Source of the DNA: an uncultured SAR86 cluster bacterium
GTDB lineage: Bacteria; Pseudomonadota; Gammaproteobacteria; Magnimaribacterales; Magnimaribacteraceae
Reading direction: 5' to 3'
NCBI GenBank assembly: GCA_902537425.1
Contig: CACBBD010000007.1
Coordinates: 1 to 64,000 of the forward strand
Length of the DNA stretch: 64,000 nt
Both the position numbers and the translations under genes were made by a program. Positions 1-9,032 of the stretch are shown here, piece after piece. Position 1 is the first letter of the stretch; each line of letters starts with the position of its first letter. Below the pieces are notes generated by a model that worked only from the letters and a program-made list of their open reading frames with translations, was not told the DNA's origin and ran no database searches.

Positions 1-939
1 ACTGTCAATAATCTTTTTCAATACGAAATGAGGCATGCTGGTATTTATCTCTCCAGCTAATTCTATGAATTTAGTTGGTACATCGTATTCTCTTGCCTTG
101 TAGGTGAGGTAGAACGGATCAATTGGAATGCAATGTCCTCCTAGACCTGGACCTGGGTAAAAGGGCATATAACCGAATGGTTTTGTAGAAGCTGCATCAA
201 TAACTTCCCAAATATCAATTCCCATAACGTCGTAAATTAGCTTGAGTTCATTTACAAGTGCTATATTCACACTTCTAAATATATTTTCAGTCAATTTAGT
301 GGCTTCAGCAGTTCTAGAGCTAGAAACAGTAATAACTTCAGTGATTATATTTTCATACAATTTTTTTGCGAGCATTCGTGATTTAGGAGTATCTGCTCCG
401 ATAATTTTAGGTATAGTAGATGTTGAAAATTGTTCATTGCCTGGATCTTCTCTCTCAGGTGAATAAGCTAGATAAAAATCTTTATTTGCCTTCAATCCAG
501 AAAATTCAAGTTCATTCAATATCAGATCATCTGTTGTTCCAGGATAAGTGCTAGATTCAAGAATAATTAATTGACCCTTTTTTAAGTTATCTTTGATGAA
601 TTTTACAGAATCCATGACAGGCTTAAGATTGGGCTCTCTAAATTTATTCAAAGGGGTAGGAACACATATGACTATAGCATCAGCCTTTTTTAGTTCTTTA
701 AAATTATCTGAAGGAATGAAAGCTTTAGAGGGTAAGAATTTAGCAAATAGGTCCTTTGAAATGTGATTTAAATAAGAATTGCCCTCTCTTAAAGTTTCTA
801 TCTTATTTTTATCTATATCCAATCCAATTACTTGATAGCCTTTTTCTAGAAATGCTATTGCCAAAGGTAAACCAACATATCCTAACCCAATGATAGAAAC
901 TACTGCCTCTTGATTTTGTATTTTTTCCAACAATTTCAT
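1..939 (-). CDS. UDP-glucose/GDP-mannose dehydrogenase family nucleotide-sugar dehydrogenase (WecC/UDP-ManNAc-DH-like), C-terminus cut by window edge
   Basis: Manual reverse-strand translation from ATG at 939 gives MKLLEKIQNQEAVVSIIGLGYVGLPLAIAFLEKGYQVIGLDIDKNKIETLREGN...; contains GxGYVGLP Rossmann motif, ...LILESSTYPGTT..., GPGLGGHCIPIDPFYL. Not in ORF track because its stop lies outside the window. Confidence 0.9.
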   Translation of the reverse strand, partial: MKLLEKIQNQEAVVSIIGLGYVGLPLAIAFLEKGYQVIGLDIDKNKIETLREGNSYLNHISKDLFAKFLPSKAFIPSDNFKELKKADAIVICVPTPLNKFREPNLKPVMDSVKFIKDNLKKGQLIILESSTYPGTTDDLILNELEFSGLKANKDFYLAYSPEREDPGNEQFSTSTIPKIIGADTPKSRMLAKKLYENIITEVITVSSSRTAEATKLTENIFRSVNIALVNELKLIYDVMGIDIWEVIDAASTKPFGYMPFYPGPGLGGHCIPIDPFYLTYKAREYDVPTKFIELAGEINTSMPHFVLKKIIDS

Positions 940-954
940 TCGTAATACCTTAAG

Positions 955-1905
955 CTACTGATCTAGGTTGAGATGTCTCATCCACTTGACAGTAAAGCAA
1001 TTATCTCCTTCTTGCAATTCACCGGCTTCGAAAGAATCAATGATATCGTCTATAGCATCGCTTACAGAGTATTTCTTTACAAAACCTGTATCAAGTAACT
1101 TTTGTGAATCTTGTCTGTAAGATCTAGGATCATTACTTTCAGTAACTGAAATTTTGGTTCCTTGGAGTTTCTTTCCTATAAGGTTAGCTATGTCAATAAT
1201 AGAGATATTTTCAAAGCCTGCATTGTAGCAACCAGATTCTATTTCTATATTTTTTAAGAAATGTTCATACACATTCACCATGTCTTGTATGTGTATATTA
1301 GGCCTTACTTGATCTCCTCCAAAAACTGTCATTTCATTATTTCTTAGAGCCTGCCAAGTGAACATATTTACACTTACATCCAATCTCATTCTTGGAGACC
1401 AGCCACAAACAGTTGCAGGCCTTACGCAATGAATTTTAAAGTCATCTTGATAACTCATTAATACCCTTTCAGAAACCATTTTGGTTTTGTTGTAAATAGA
1501 TATGGGCACGAGATCTAATTCTTCTGTAACACGTTCCTCTTTTTTAATTCCATAAACACTTCCACTACTTGCATAGATAAACTGTTTAACACTATGTTTC
1601 CTAGCTTCACTTGCCATTTGTTGCGTGGCAAGGACATTTACTTCCCAAGACAGTGAGGGATTTAATTCAACACTTGGATCATTTGCAATATTAGCCAGAT
1701 GAATTATTGTCTCGACACCTTCAAAAGGAATGTCTTCTATATTTCTTATATCTGCTTTTATACAGGTCAGGTTCTCATGGGGTGTAAGAAAATTACCAAA
1801 CCATTCAGTATCAACTACAATGACTCTATAGCCTTGAGCGATGAGTTTAGAAACTAATGCGCTGCCTACAAATCCGCATCCACCAGTAACAAGTATTTTT
1901 TTCAT
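955..1905 (-). CDS. NAD-dependent epimerase/dehydratase (extended SDR), nucleotide-sugar modification
   Basis: MKKILVTGGCGFVGSAL Rossmann motif; YNKTK (YxxxK) catalytic motif; polysaccharide gene context. Confidence 0.85.
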   Translation of the reverse strand: MKKILVTGGCGFVGSALVSKLIAQGYRVIVVDTEWFGNFLTPHENLTCIKADIRNIEDIPFEGVETIIHLANIANDPSVELNPSLSWEVNVLATQQMASEARKHSVKQFIYASSGSVYGIKKEERVTEELDLVPISIYNKTKMVSERVLMSYQDDFKIHCVRPATVCGWSPRMRLDVSVNMFTWQALRNNEMTVFGGDQVRPNIHIQDMVNVYEHFLKNIEIESGCYNAGFENISIIDIANLIGKKLQGTKISVTESNDPRSYRQDSQKLLDTGFVKKYSVSDAIDDIIDSFEAGELQEGDNCFTVKWMRHLNLDQ

Positions 1906-2909
1906 TTTTTATGAGAGTACTCCTTGGTATGATTATTTAAAAATTCAAGATTCTCTTTCACCCAATCAAAAGTTTGGTTCAAACCTTCTGAAAGCTTTAT
2001 CTTATCTTCCCAGTTAAGTTCTTCTCTTATACGAGATGAATCTAATAAATAAGCAGAATCTTTTCCAGGTCGATCCGGGCCTTGTTCTACAAAATCTTCT
2101 AGTTTGACACAGCAAAGATCAGATATCTGCTGAACTAAATCTTTAATCATAATACTCTCGGTTCCAGATATATGGTAAGAGGTACCAATTTTGCCATCTT
2201 CAGCAATTTTTAGTGTTGCACTGCAAACATCTTCTACATGTATAAAAGATCTAGTAGATTTTCCACCTCCATCAAGTTTAAATTTGCCTGCCGTCAAGGC
2301 TTCAATAATTGCCCTAGGTATTATTCGATATAGACTCTGTCCGGGCCCATAAACATTTGCTGCCCTTGTAAAAAGCACAGGGAAGTTGAAAGTTTCATGA
2401 TAAGCTTTTAGATGTAAATCTTGAGCAGCCCTTGATATTGCATACGGTGTGGAAGGATTAAAATTAAAATTCTCCTTGATCCAACCTTCTGTAGAACCAT
2501 ATACCTCAGGCGTCGTGATGCTTACGTATTTCTCTATAAAAGAGAAATCTTTAATAGCATTAATCAATTTGGATAAGGAAACTATATTTGTTTGGTACCA
2601 GTCCTCAGGAGAATTCCAGCTTTGTCCAACCATACTTTGAGCAGCAAAATTGATAATATGCGTAAAGCGTCGTGCATTCACTAATTCGACAATTTTTGAT
2701 AAGTCATTATTTAAATCATAATTGAAATATTCGTATAAGCCTTCTTTGTAGTCCCTCCATTTATGTGCTAAAAAAGGTTTATCTAGTTCAGCGGATCGAC
2801 TTATGCCTACACATTGAATGTCTTTAGATAGAAGGTGAGAAATAAAATGTGTTCCCGTAAAAGAATTAGAACCAATTACTAAATAATAATTATTTGGATT
2901 TTTCTTCAT
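1902..2909 (-). CDS. GDP-mannose 4,6-dehydratase-like / NAD-dependent SDR
   Basis: GSNSFTGTHF N-terminal motif; YAISRAAQDLHLKAYHETFNFPVLFTRAANVYGPGQSLYRIIPR typical of nucleotide-sugar dehydratase/reductase SDRs. Confidence 0.8.
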   Translation of the reverse strand: MKKNPNNYYLVIGSNSFTGTHFISHLLSKDIQCVGISRSAELDKPFLAHKWRDYKEGLYEYFNYDLNNDLSKIVELVNARRFTHIINFAAQSMVGQSWNSPEDWYQTNIVSLSKLINAIKDFSFIEKYVSITTPEVYGSTEGWIKENFNFNPSTPYAISRAAQDLHLKAYHETFNFPVLFTRAANVYGPGQSLYRIIPRAIIEALTAGKFKLDGGGKSTRSFIHVEDVCSATLKIAEDGKIGTSYHISGTESIMIKDLVQQISDLCCVKLEDFVEQGPDRPGKDSAYLLDSSRIREELNWEDKIKLSEGLNQTFDWVKENLEFLNNHTKEYSHKK

Positions 2910-3693
2910 ACCTTTCTCGAGCTTGGTTTATTAATTTATGAATAGGATGTTTCATAAATAAATAATGCCATTCATCTCTATGAACTTCATTGTTTTTTCT
3001 TTCTAAAGTTTGACACTTTAAAAGGTTTTCAATACTTCCTATATCGATGTGAATTCCTTCGTTATGCCAAACACTAATTTTTCCTAAAAGTCTTGGTATT
3101 ACGTCTAAACTAAAATCAGTGATTTCACTTTGTTCAGTTATCCAATCTAGAAATTCTTCATTCAACATATAAATTGCTCCATTCGCTATGTTTGAAGGTG
3201 GGCTTGAAACTTTTTCATGAAAGTCAATTAATATGCCATTTGTATCTGTTGTTACAATCCCACAAGATTCAGGTTGATTGGTGGTAAATGTCATCATGGT
3301 TGCAATAGAAGATTTTGGTTTCTCATGATGAGCATTAATAAATTCAGAAAAGTTAGCACTACAAAAATTGTCGGCGTGAGCAAGCAATATGTCCCCTCCT
3401 CTAAAGAATTCATGATTTTTTATCAGAGTACCAGCTGTACCTAATAACTTATCTTCATAAACCCAAGTAATCAAACCTTTGAATTTATCTCTTTCAAGAA
3501 ATTTTTTTACTTCATCTGAAAGATAGTGAAGATTAATCAATATATCGTGAATGCCAGAATCATGAAGGGTATCTATCCAATACTCTAAAAGAGCTTTGTC
3601 CTTAATAGGCATTAAGCACTTTGGCCAAATATCGGATAATGGACTTAACCTAGTGCCGTAGCCCCCTGACAACAATAATGCTTTAGTTGACAC
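2890..3693 (-). CDS. Sugar-1-phosphate nucleotidyltransferase (mannose-/heptose-1-phosphate guanylyltransferase-like)
   Basis: LLSGGYGTRLSPLSDIWPKCLMPI nucleotidyltransferase signature; NTP_transferase fold pattern. Confidence 0.85.
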   Translation of the reverse strand: MSTKALLLSGGYGTRLSPLSDIWPKCLMPIKDKALLEYWIDTLHDSGIHDILINLHYLSDEVKKFLERDKFKGLITWVYEDKLLGTAGTLIKNHEFFRGGDILLAHADNFCSANFSEFINAHHEKPKSSIATMMTFTTNQPESCGIVTTDTNGILIDFHEKVSSPPSNIANGAIYMLNEEFLDWITEQSEITDFSLDVIPRLLGKISVWHNEGIHIDIGSIENLLKCQTLERKNNEVHRDEWHYLFMKHPIHKLINQARERYEEKSK

Positions 3694-4236
3694 TTAATCT
3701 TCTTGTCTTGAAATAACATGATCAACAATCGCAAGAAGCCAGATATGGTGAGTCATTTCTATAAAATTATAGTTCTCGCTATCTATCCATAAATTAACAT
3801 CACCAAGCCTCCTTAATGGATTAGATTCGGAAAAACCCGAGAGAGTGATCAATTTCATTCCCATAGATTGAGTCAGTTTAGCGGCGTTAACAATGTTATC
3901 AGACTGACCACTGCTACTAATCAAGATAATAAGATCCTCAGGATCGGCATAAGCCCTAAGTGCTTCTACGACCCAATTTTCATATCCATAGTCATTTGCA
4001 AAACAAGTAATTAAGTCAGCTTCATTAAAATTTATTGATCTAGTCTTAGCCGCCTTAGTAAAATCAACAGAAACATGGCTAGCCATTGCAGCACTCCCAC
4101 CGTTACCAACAACAATTACTTTGCCTTTGTTCTTTTTTGTATTCTCAACTAATAAGGTGGCTGAGTTAAGATCATCATGATTTATGCTCTGAATATAATC
4201 TGAAAGTTGTTTGAGATAATTACTATAAAATTGCAT
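3694..4236 (-). CDS. SIS-domain sugar isomerase (phosphoheptose isomerase-like)
   Basis: VVGNGGSAAMASHVSVDFTKAA and ISSSGQSDNIVNA SIS-domain motifs; in polysaccharide cluster. Confidence 0.8.
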   Translation of the reverse strand: MQFYSNYLKQLSDYIQSINHDDLNSATLLVENTKKNKGKVIVVGNGGSAAMASHVSVDFTKAAKTRSINFNEADLITCFANDYGYENWVVEALRAYADPEDLIILISSSGQSDNIVNAAKLTQSMGMKLITLSGFSESNPLRRLGDVNLWIDSENYNFIEMTHHIWLLAIVDHVISRQED

Positions 4237-4241
4237 TTCTT

Positions 4242-5174
4242 CTAAGAATTTCTTTGAGTACTCCTAAAACCAAAATTAAAGATAAGCATACTTAATATTG
4301 TTATAACAAAGCCAACAGCTGTGACTGATAGCACAAGAGATGTCCTTCGAGGAAATATCCTGGATTCGGCAATAAATGGTTCATCGATATACTCAACTAG
4401 ATATTCATCATTAACACTGGCCAACATCTGTTCATTGATAATTTTTAAGATTAAATTCGATAGAGATTGTTCCACATAAAGCAGTTTATTGGTAGATTGA
4501 AGATTAGTCAGATAGTCAAGTTCCTTTGTGGATTGAATTAAATCTTGTTCTTTTTGAAGAGAATTTATTTCTCGGAAAATTAGCTCTAAAATTTGTTTAG
4601 CGAAGAAAGGTGAGGAGTGATCGTAAGACAAGTATATGAATTGAGTCTTTTTATCAACTGATATAGTAAGATCAGATAAGAAAACCTCATGAGCTTCTAA
4701 AGATGAAGGTTTAGATTTTCTTAAGCCAGCTGGAATTCGAACCCATTCATTAGTTTTTGAATCAAATATATTATCATCATAAATTATGCTTTTAGAATCA
4801 AAGTCAAATGATTCATGAGCAAAAACATTTTCAAGAACTCCTGGAAAAGAAGCTAGATGATCGAAGAAAGATCGAGAAGTGATTTTGGCGGTCACGTAGG
4901 CCGGATTTTTTGAATTAAATGAGCCCGATGAAGTATCTAAATTTAAGCCCGCTAGAGAAGCCAGGCCCATAGCGTTAGAGGATATTGAAGCTGAAGAAGA
5001 AGACGAGGATAAACTGCTATCTGAAATTTGCAAAAGAGCTTCACTTCGATAAATTTCTTGTAAGTTTAATGCGACTATACTTGTAACTGAAGCAATTAAA
5101 AAAGTAATGAAACCTATGACGTAGATTTTCTTTATGAGAAAAGATAGTAAGTCTTGGGTACTAATATCATTCAT
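4242..5174 (-). CDS. Wzz-type polysaccharide chain-length determinant / co-polymerase
   Basis: Two terminal TM segments, periplasmic coiled region, IYRSEALLQI near TM1 and FPRRTS before TM2, as in Wzz family; Ser-rich linker SSLSSSSSSASISS. Confidence 0.8.
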   Translation of the reverse strand: MNDISTQDLLSFLIKKIYVIGFITFLIASVTSIVALNLQEIYRSEALLQISDSSLSSSSSSASISSNAMGLASLAGLNLDTSSGSFNSKNPAYVTAKITSRSFFDHLASFPGVLENVFAHESFDFDSKSIIYDDNIFDSKTNEWVRIPAGLRKSKPSSLEAHEVFLSDLTISVDKKTQFIYLSYDHSSPFFAKQILELIFREINSLQKEQDLIQSTKELDYLTNLQSTNKLLYVEQSLSNLILKIINEQMLASVNDEYLVEYIDEPFIAESRIFPRRTSLVLSVTAVGFVITILSMLIFNFGFRSTQRNS

Positions 5175-5288
5175 ATCCTAAAATTTTTTGCTTTAAGTCC
5201 TCTCCTTTACGAATTATACCTCTAGATAGTGTTACTTAGTATATAGAATATAAGCTGAGAGATTAGAGCCTCAGCAAGTTAGGAATAA

Positions 5289-6065
5289 TCATGAATTTTC
5301 ATCATAATAGTAGAGCCTTTCAATATCTTCTTCAGAAGTTTCTTTACCAAACTGTATTTCAACAATATGGCATTTTTCATCATACGGATTAAATATTTGA
5401 TGCCACTCCTGTTCAAGGATAAATAGTGAATCATGTTTGTGTAATATCTTTTCTTCATATTTTTCTGATTCTCCTTTTGAGTGACGTACTTTACAAGCAC
5501 CATGCGTAACTAACCAAAATTCATTTCTTTTTTGATGCCTCTGAAAGCTCATGCCCTTAAATGGATCAACAACGAGTTCTTTTACTTTTACATTTTTGTC
5601 GACAAACAAGTCATAAAATTCTCCCCAAACTCTCTTCTCCATGGGGTATGCCCAATTCTTTAATATCCAACTACTTGAATTTTGTTTATCGCTTCCACCA
5701 ACTGAAAATTCAAAAGAGATTCCCGGCAGAGACATTTCTGGAATATTTTCTTTATCTCTATCTCCTCCATTACAAAAAACTATCTCGTCATCTGGATACT
5801 TAGCTTTCAAATCCATTAATCCTTTTATACAACTTCCTAAATGGTCGTCTTCAAATCCTATGACTTCGTCTACAAACTTAAGGTTTGTCAAAATAGTCTT
5901 TCTTTCTTGAAAAGGCATAAAGAACCTTTCTTTTTTCTTTATCAACCAGTCGTCGCTGTTCAATAAAATAACTAGCTTGGAACCTAAACGAGAAGCATGC
6001 TCAATATATGAAATGTGACCGCTGTGTATTGGATCAAAGCCACCACTTATAACTGCGATTTTCAT
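5289..6065 (-). CDS. Cytidylyltransferase-like nucleotidyltransferase fused to ManC-type (PMI type II) cupin domain
   Basis: N-term SGGFDPIHSGHISYIEHA (HxGH motif); C-term EKRVWGEFYDLFV...VKELVVDPFKGMSFQRHQKRNEFWLVTHGACKVRH...HSLFILEQEWHQIFNPY..IVEIQFG resembles the ManC C-terminal cupin. Confidence 0.8.
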   Translation of the reverse strand: MKIAVISGGFDPIHSGHISYIEHASRLGSKLVILLNSDDWLIKKKERFFMPFQERKTILTNLKFVDEVIGFEDDHLGSCIKGLMDLKAKYPDDEIVFCNGGDRDKENIPEMSLPGISFEFSVGGSDKQNSSSWILKNWAYPMEKRVWGEFYDLFVDKNVKVKELVVDPFKGMSFQRHQKRNEFWLVTHGACKVRHSKGESEKYEEKILHKHDSLFILEQEWHQIFNPYDEKCHIVEIQFGKETSEEDIERLYYYDENS

Positions 6066-6109
6066 GGTTAAGTTTATTTTCCCCTTGTTTAAAGATTATG
6101 CACTCAAAT

Positions 6110-6196
6110 TGGTGCCCGGGGCCGGACTCGAACCGGCACGAAGTTTCCTTCGAGGGATTTTAAGTCCCTTGTGTCTACCAATTCCACCACCCGGGC
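6110..6196 (-). tRNA. tRNA-Leu (anticodon UAA), CCA encoded
   Basis: Reverse strand GCCCGGGTGGTGGAATTGGTAGACACAAGGGACTTAAAATCCCTCGAAGGAAACTTCGTGCCGGTTCGAGTCCGGCCCCGGGCACCA; full cloverleaf with long variable arm. Confidence 0.97.
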
Positions 6197-6241
6197 ATTT
6201 TGGCATTGTACTTTATTACTAAAGTTTAGTAGAGAAAAGAA

Positions 6242-6315
6242 TGGAGGCTGAGGCCGGAATCGAACCGGCGTCTAAGGATTTGCAATCCTCTGCATAACCA
6301 TTTTGCTACTCAGCC
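6242..6315 (-). tRNA. tRNA-Cys (anticodon GCA), CCA encoded
   Basis: Reverse strand GGCTGAGTAGCAAAATGGTTATGCAGAGGATTGCAAATCCTTAGACGCCGGTTCGATTCCGGCCTCAGCCTCCA; cloverleaf, U discriminator. Confidence 0.97.
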
Positions 6316-6350
6316 ATTTTCGAAAGGAAGATTTACAGTACAACATTATT

Positions 6351-7130
6351 TTAGTCAAAATAAAAAAGAAACACTGATGAGGCAATTAAATTTATTCCTA
6401 TTATAATCCTTATAAGATTTTGTGGAGAATTGAATATTGAATTACTTGCAATAATTACACCAGGCACAGAACCGGTTAAGAGCAACCCTAAAATTGATAA
6501 GTCTAAATTTCCAAAAGCAAAGTAAGTAAAACCTGCTAAAAAAGTAACAGGAATAGCGTGAACGATGTCAGTACCTACTAAACTGTAGGGATTAAGTCTT
6601 TTGGGGTACAGAATATTTAAAACAGCTGCTCCTATTGCTCCAGCGCCAACTGATGTTGCAGAGACTGAAGCCCCTATCAAAGAGCCAAAGATAGTAGTTA
6701 CAAAACTGTTCTTAGTTTCTTTTAACTTAAATAAATTTAGATACTTGTAGGTAGACGTATTAATTGAATCTCTAAAGATCATAATCATTCCAGAAATGAA
6801 GATTAAAATACATAAAACATTCATCATAATTTCGGAAAAAAAGATGGGGTTTGTATTTATAAACAAAAGGATAATCAAAGATGCAGGGATACTTCCCGCC
6901 CAGAGTCTCTTGGAAACTTTCCAATCTATAGTTTTTTTCCTAAAGTGAAAAATGATGCCAATTGATTTAGTAATACAAGAAAAAGCTAAATCTATAGCGA
7001 CAACAACAATCAACTCCAACTGAAAAAATATCAAAAGCAGAGGAGCAAGAGTTGCTCCTCCCCCTACACCGGTGAGCCCTATTAAGATACCGACTAGAAA
7101 ACCAACAAAAGGTAAAAGAATAGGATCCAC
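6351..7130 (-). CDS. Sulfite exporter TauE/SafE (TSUP) family permease
   Basis: GFLVGILIGLTGVGGGATLAPLLLIFF N-terminal motif and multi-TM profile; adjacent to sulfate-activation genes. Confidence 0.85.
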   Translation of the reverse strand: MDPILLPFVGFLVGILIGLTGVGGGATLAPLLLIFFQLELIVVVAIDLAFSCITKSIGIIFHFRKKTIDWKVSKRLWAGSIPASLIILLFINTNPIFFSEIMMNVLCILIFISGMIMIFRDSINTSTYKYLNLFKLKETKNSFVTTIFGSLIGASVSATSVGAGAIGAAVLNILYPKRLNPYSLVGTDIVHAIPVTFLAGFTYFAFGNLDLSILGLLLTGSVPGVIIASNSIFNSPQNLIRIIIGINLIASSVFLFYFD

Positions 7131-7132
7131 GC

Positions 7133-9022
7133 CTATAAACCAAGATAAGAGTTAATCATCTGTACAGACCTTTTAACTGATACCTCATCAGTGTCGATTA
7201 CGATATCTGAATTCTTTGGTTTCTCATAAGGACTGTTGATGCCTGTAAAATTTGGCAGCGTTCCTTCTCTTGCTTTTTTATATAAGCCCTTTGGGTCTCT
7301 TTTTTCTGAAACTTCAAGGCTTGTGCTTACAAATACCTCGACATAATCTTCGTCTTTGAATAGATCTCTTACCATCTGTCTATCTTTCTCATATGGAGAA
7401 ATAAAAGAAGCCAATACATAAAGACCGGCATCAACCATTAATTTTGCAACCTCTCCAACTCGTCGAATATTTTCTACTCTATCTTCCTCTTTGAATCCCA
7501 GATCTTGATTAAGCCCCAACCTTAAGTTATCTCCATCTAAAAGATAGGTCTTAATATCTTTGTAGTGTAAATCTATTTCTAAAGCATTAGCTATTGTAGA
7601 CTTTCCAGAACCACTTAAACCTGTAAACCAAATTAACTTGCCCTTATGACCATTAAGTGATTCTCTATTTTCTCTGTTGATATTTGTTTTCTGCTTATGT
7701 ATGTTAGTTGCCCTTCTAACTGAGTGTAAGATAGTTGCAGCACCTTTTGTTTGATAGTCTACTGGGTCTATAAGTATCAAAGAGCCTGTTTCTCTATTTT
7801 CTCGATATGTATCAAAAGGTATATCTTCGTCTAACTGGATTACTGCACAAGCTATGTCATTTAATCTTAATGAGTTTGATTTTAACTTTTCAAAATTATT
7901 TACATTATATTTATGCTTAATATCTAAGATTTTTCCTTTTATGTACCTAGTGCCTATTTTGAAAAGGTACTTCCTTCCCTTAAAGCATTTGTCTTCGGAA
8001 AGCCAGGCTAAATTAACTTCAAATAAATTTGATATTGAGAATTTATCTTCTTGACTGACTATTAGATCTCCTCTGGAAACATCTAGATCCTTCTCAAGTT
8101 CAATACTTATAGATTGTCCTTTGATTGCTTTAGATATTTCTTTATCACCGATATTAATAGACTTGACTTTGGATATAGAGTTAGAAGAAGCAATTTTTAT
8201 ATGCTGCCCTTTCCTCAAATGCCCGGCCTGAATCATTCCGCAAATTCCTCTAAAATCTTGATTAGGGCGCAATATATTTTGCACAGGCATTCTTAAAGAT
8301 TTCATGTCATCTGATTCTATTTCAAAAATTTCAAGAAAATTTAGAAGAGAAGGCCCTTTATACCATGCTAAATTGCTGCTATTAAGCTTGATATTCTCTC
8401 CATTCAGCGCGGATATGGGTATGTAACTCACGCTATTAAAATTTAGAGAGTCAAGAACCAGTTTGTACTGGTCTACTATCTGATCAAACTTTTCTTGGCT
8501 ATATTGAATAAGGTCCATCTTGTTGATAGCTAAAACTATATCGTTAATTCCTAGAAGAGAGGCTAAGAAAGAATGCCTTTTTGTTTGCTCCAATATACCC
8601 TTCCTGGCATCGACCAATATGATTGCAAGATCAGCATTAGAGGCTCCAGTAATCATGTTTTTTGTATACTCTTCATGTCCGGGTGCGTCTGCGACAATGA
8701 ACCTTTTATTTTCTGTAGAGAAAAATCTATAAGCTACATCGATGGTTATACCCTGTTCTCTTTCAGCAGATAAGCCATCAACAAGAAGAGCATAATCAAT
8801 GTTTTGACCTTGAGTACCATATTTCTTTGATTCATTTTGTAGATTAAGTAACTGTTCTTCGAGCAAGGCTTGAGCTTCGTATAGCATTCTTCCAATTAAG
8901 GTACTTTTACCATCATCAACACTTCCGCAAGTTATAAATTTCAACGTGGGAAGCGCTTCTTGATGTTGTAAGTATTGATCTAAGGGAAGGAGGTTTTTAT
9001 TCATTTCTTTGCTTTTTTTCAT
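7133..9022 (-). CDS. cysNC: Bifunctional sulfate adenylyltransferase subunit 1 / adenylylsulfate kinase (CysN-CysC; NodQ-like)
   Basis: FITCGSVDDGKSTLIGRML and DAPGHEEYTKNM, NKMDL GTPase motifs; C-term GKLIWFTGLSGSGKSTIANALE APS kinase. ORF opens at 9088, but ATG at 9022 is preceded by AAAGG and avoids most of the overlap with CysD. Confidence 0.93.
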   Translation of the reverse strand: MKKSKEMNKNLLPLDQYLQHQEALPTLKFITCGSVDDGKSTLIGRMLYEAQALLEEQLLNLQNESKKYGTQGQNIDYALLVDGLSAEREQGITIDVAYRFFSTENKRFIVADAPGHEEYTKNMITGASNADLAIILVDARKGILEQTKRHSFLASLLGINDIVLAINKMDLIQYSQEKFDQIVDQYKLVLDSLNFNSVSYIPISALNGENIKLNSSNLAWYKGPSLLNFLEIFEIESDDMKSLRMPVQNILRPNQDFRGICGMIQAGHLRKGQHIKIASSNSISKVKSINIGDKEISKAIKGQSISIELEKDLDVSRGDLIVSQEDKFSISNLFEVNLAWLSEDKCFKGRKYLFKIGTRYIKGKILDIKHKYNVNNFEKLKSNSLRLNDIACAVIQLDEDIPFDTYRENRETGSLILIDPVDYQTKGAATILHSVRRATNIHKQKTNINRENRESLNGHKGKLIWFTGLSGSGKSTIANALEIDLHYKDIKTYLLDGDNLRLGLNQDLGFKEEDRVENIRRVGEVAKLMVDAGLYVLASFISPYEKDRQMVRDLFKDEDYVEVFVSTSLEVSEKRDPKGLYKKAREGTLPNFTGINSPYEKPKNSDIVIDTDEVSVKRSVQMINSYLGL

Positions 9023-9032
9023 GTCTAAACCT

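Noticed and set aside
242-466. 74-aa + strand ORF at the left edge
   Set aside because: Antisense to the nucleotide-sugar dehydrogenase recovered by manual translation of the minus strand.
4975-5030. AGA/GAA-rich simple repeat within the Wzz gene as a phase-variable tract
   Set aside because: Encodes a Ser-rich stretch with mixed codons (not a pure repeat unit), so slippage is unlikely.
5279-5503. 74-aa ORF on the - strand overlapping the cytidylyltransferase-cupin gene in another frame
   Set aside because: Alternate frame of a good CDS; Lys/Met/Tyr-rich low-complexity translation.
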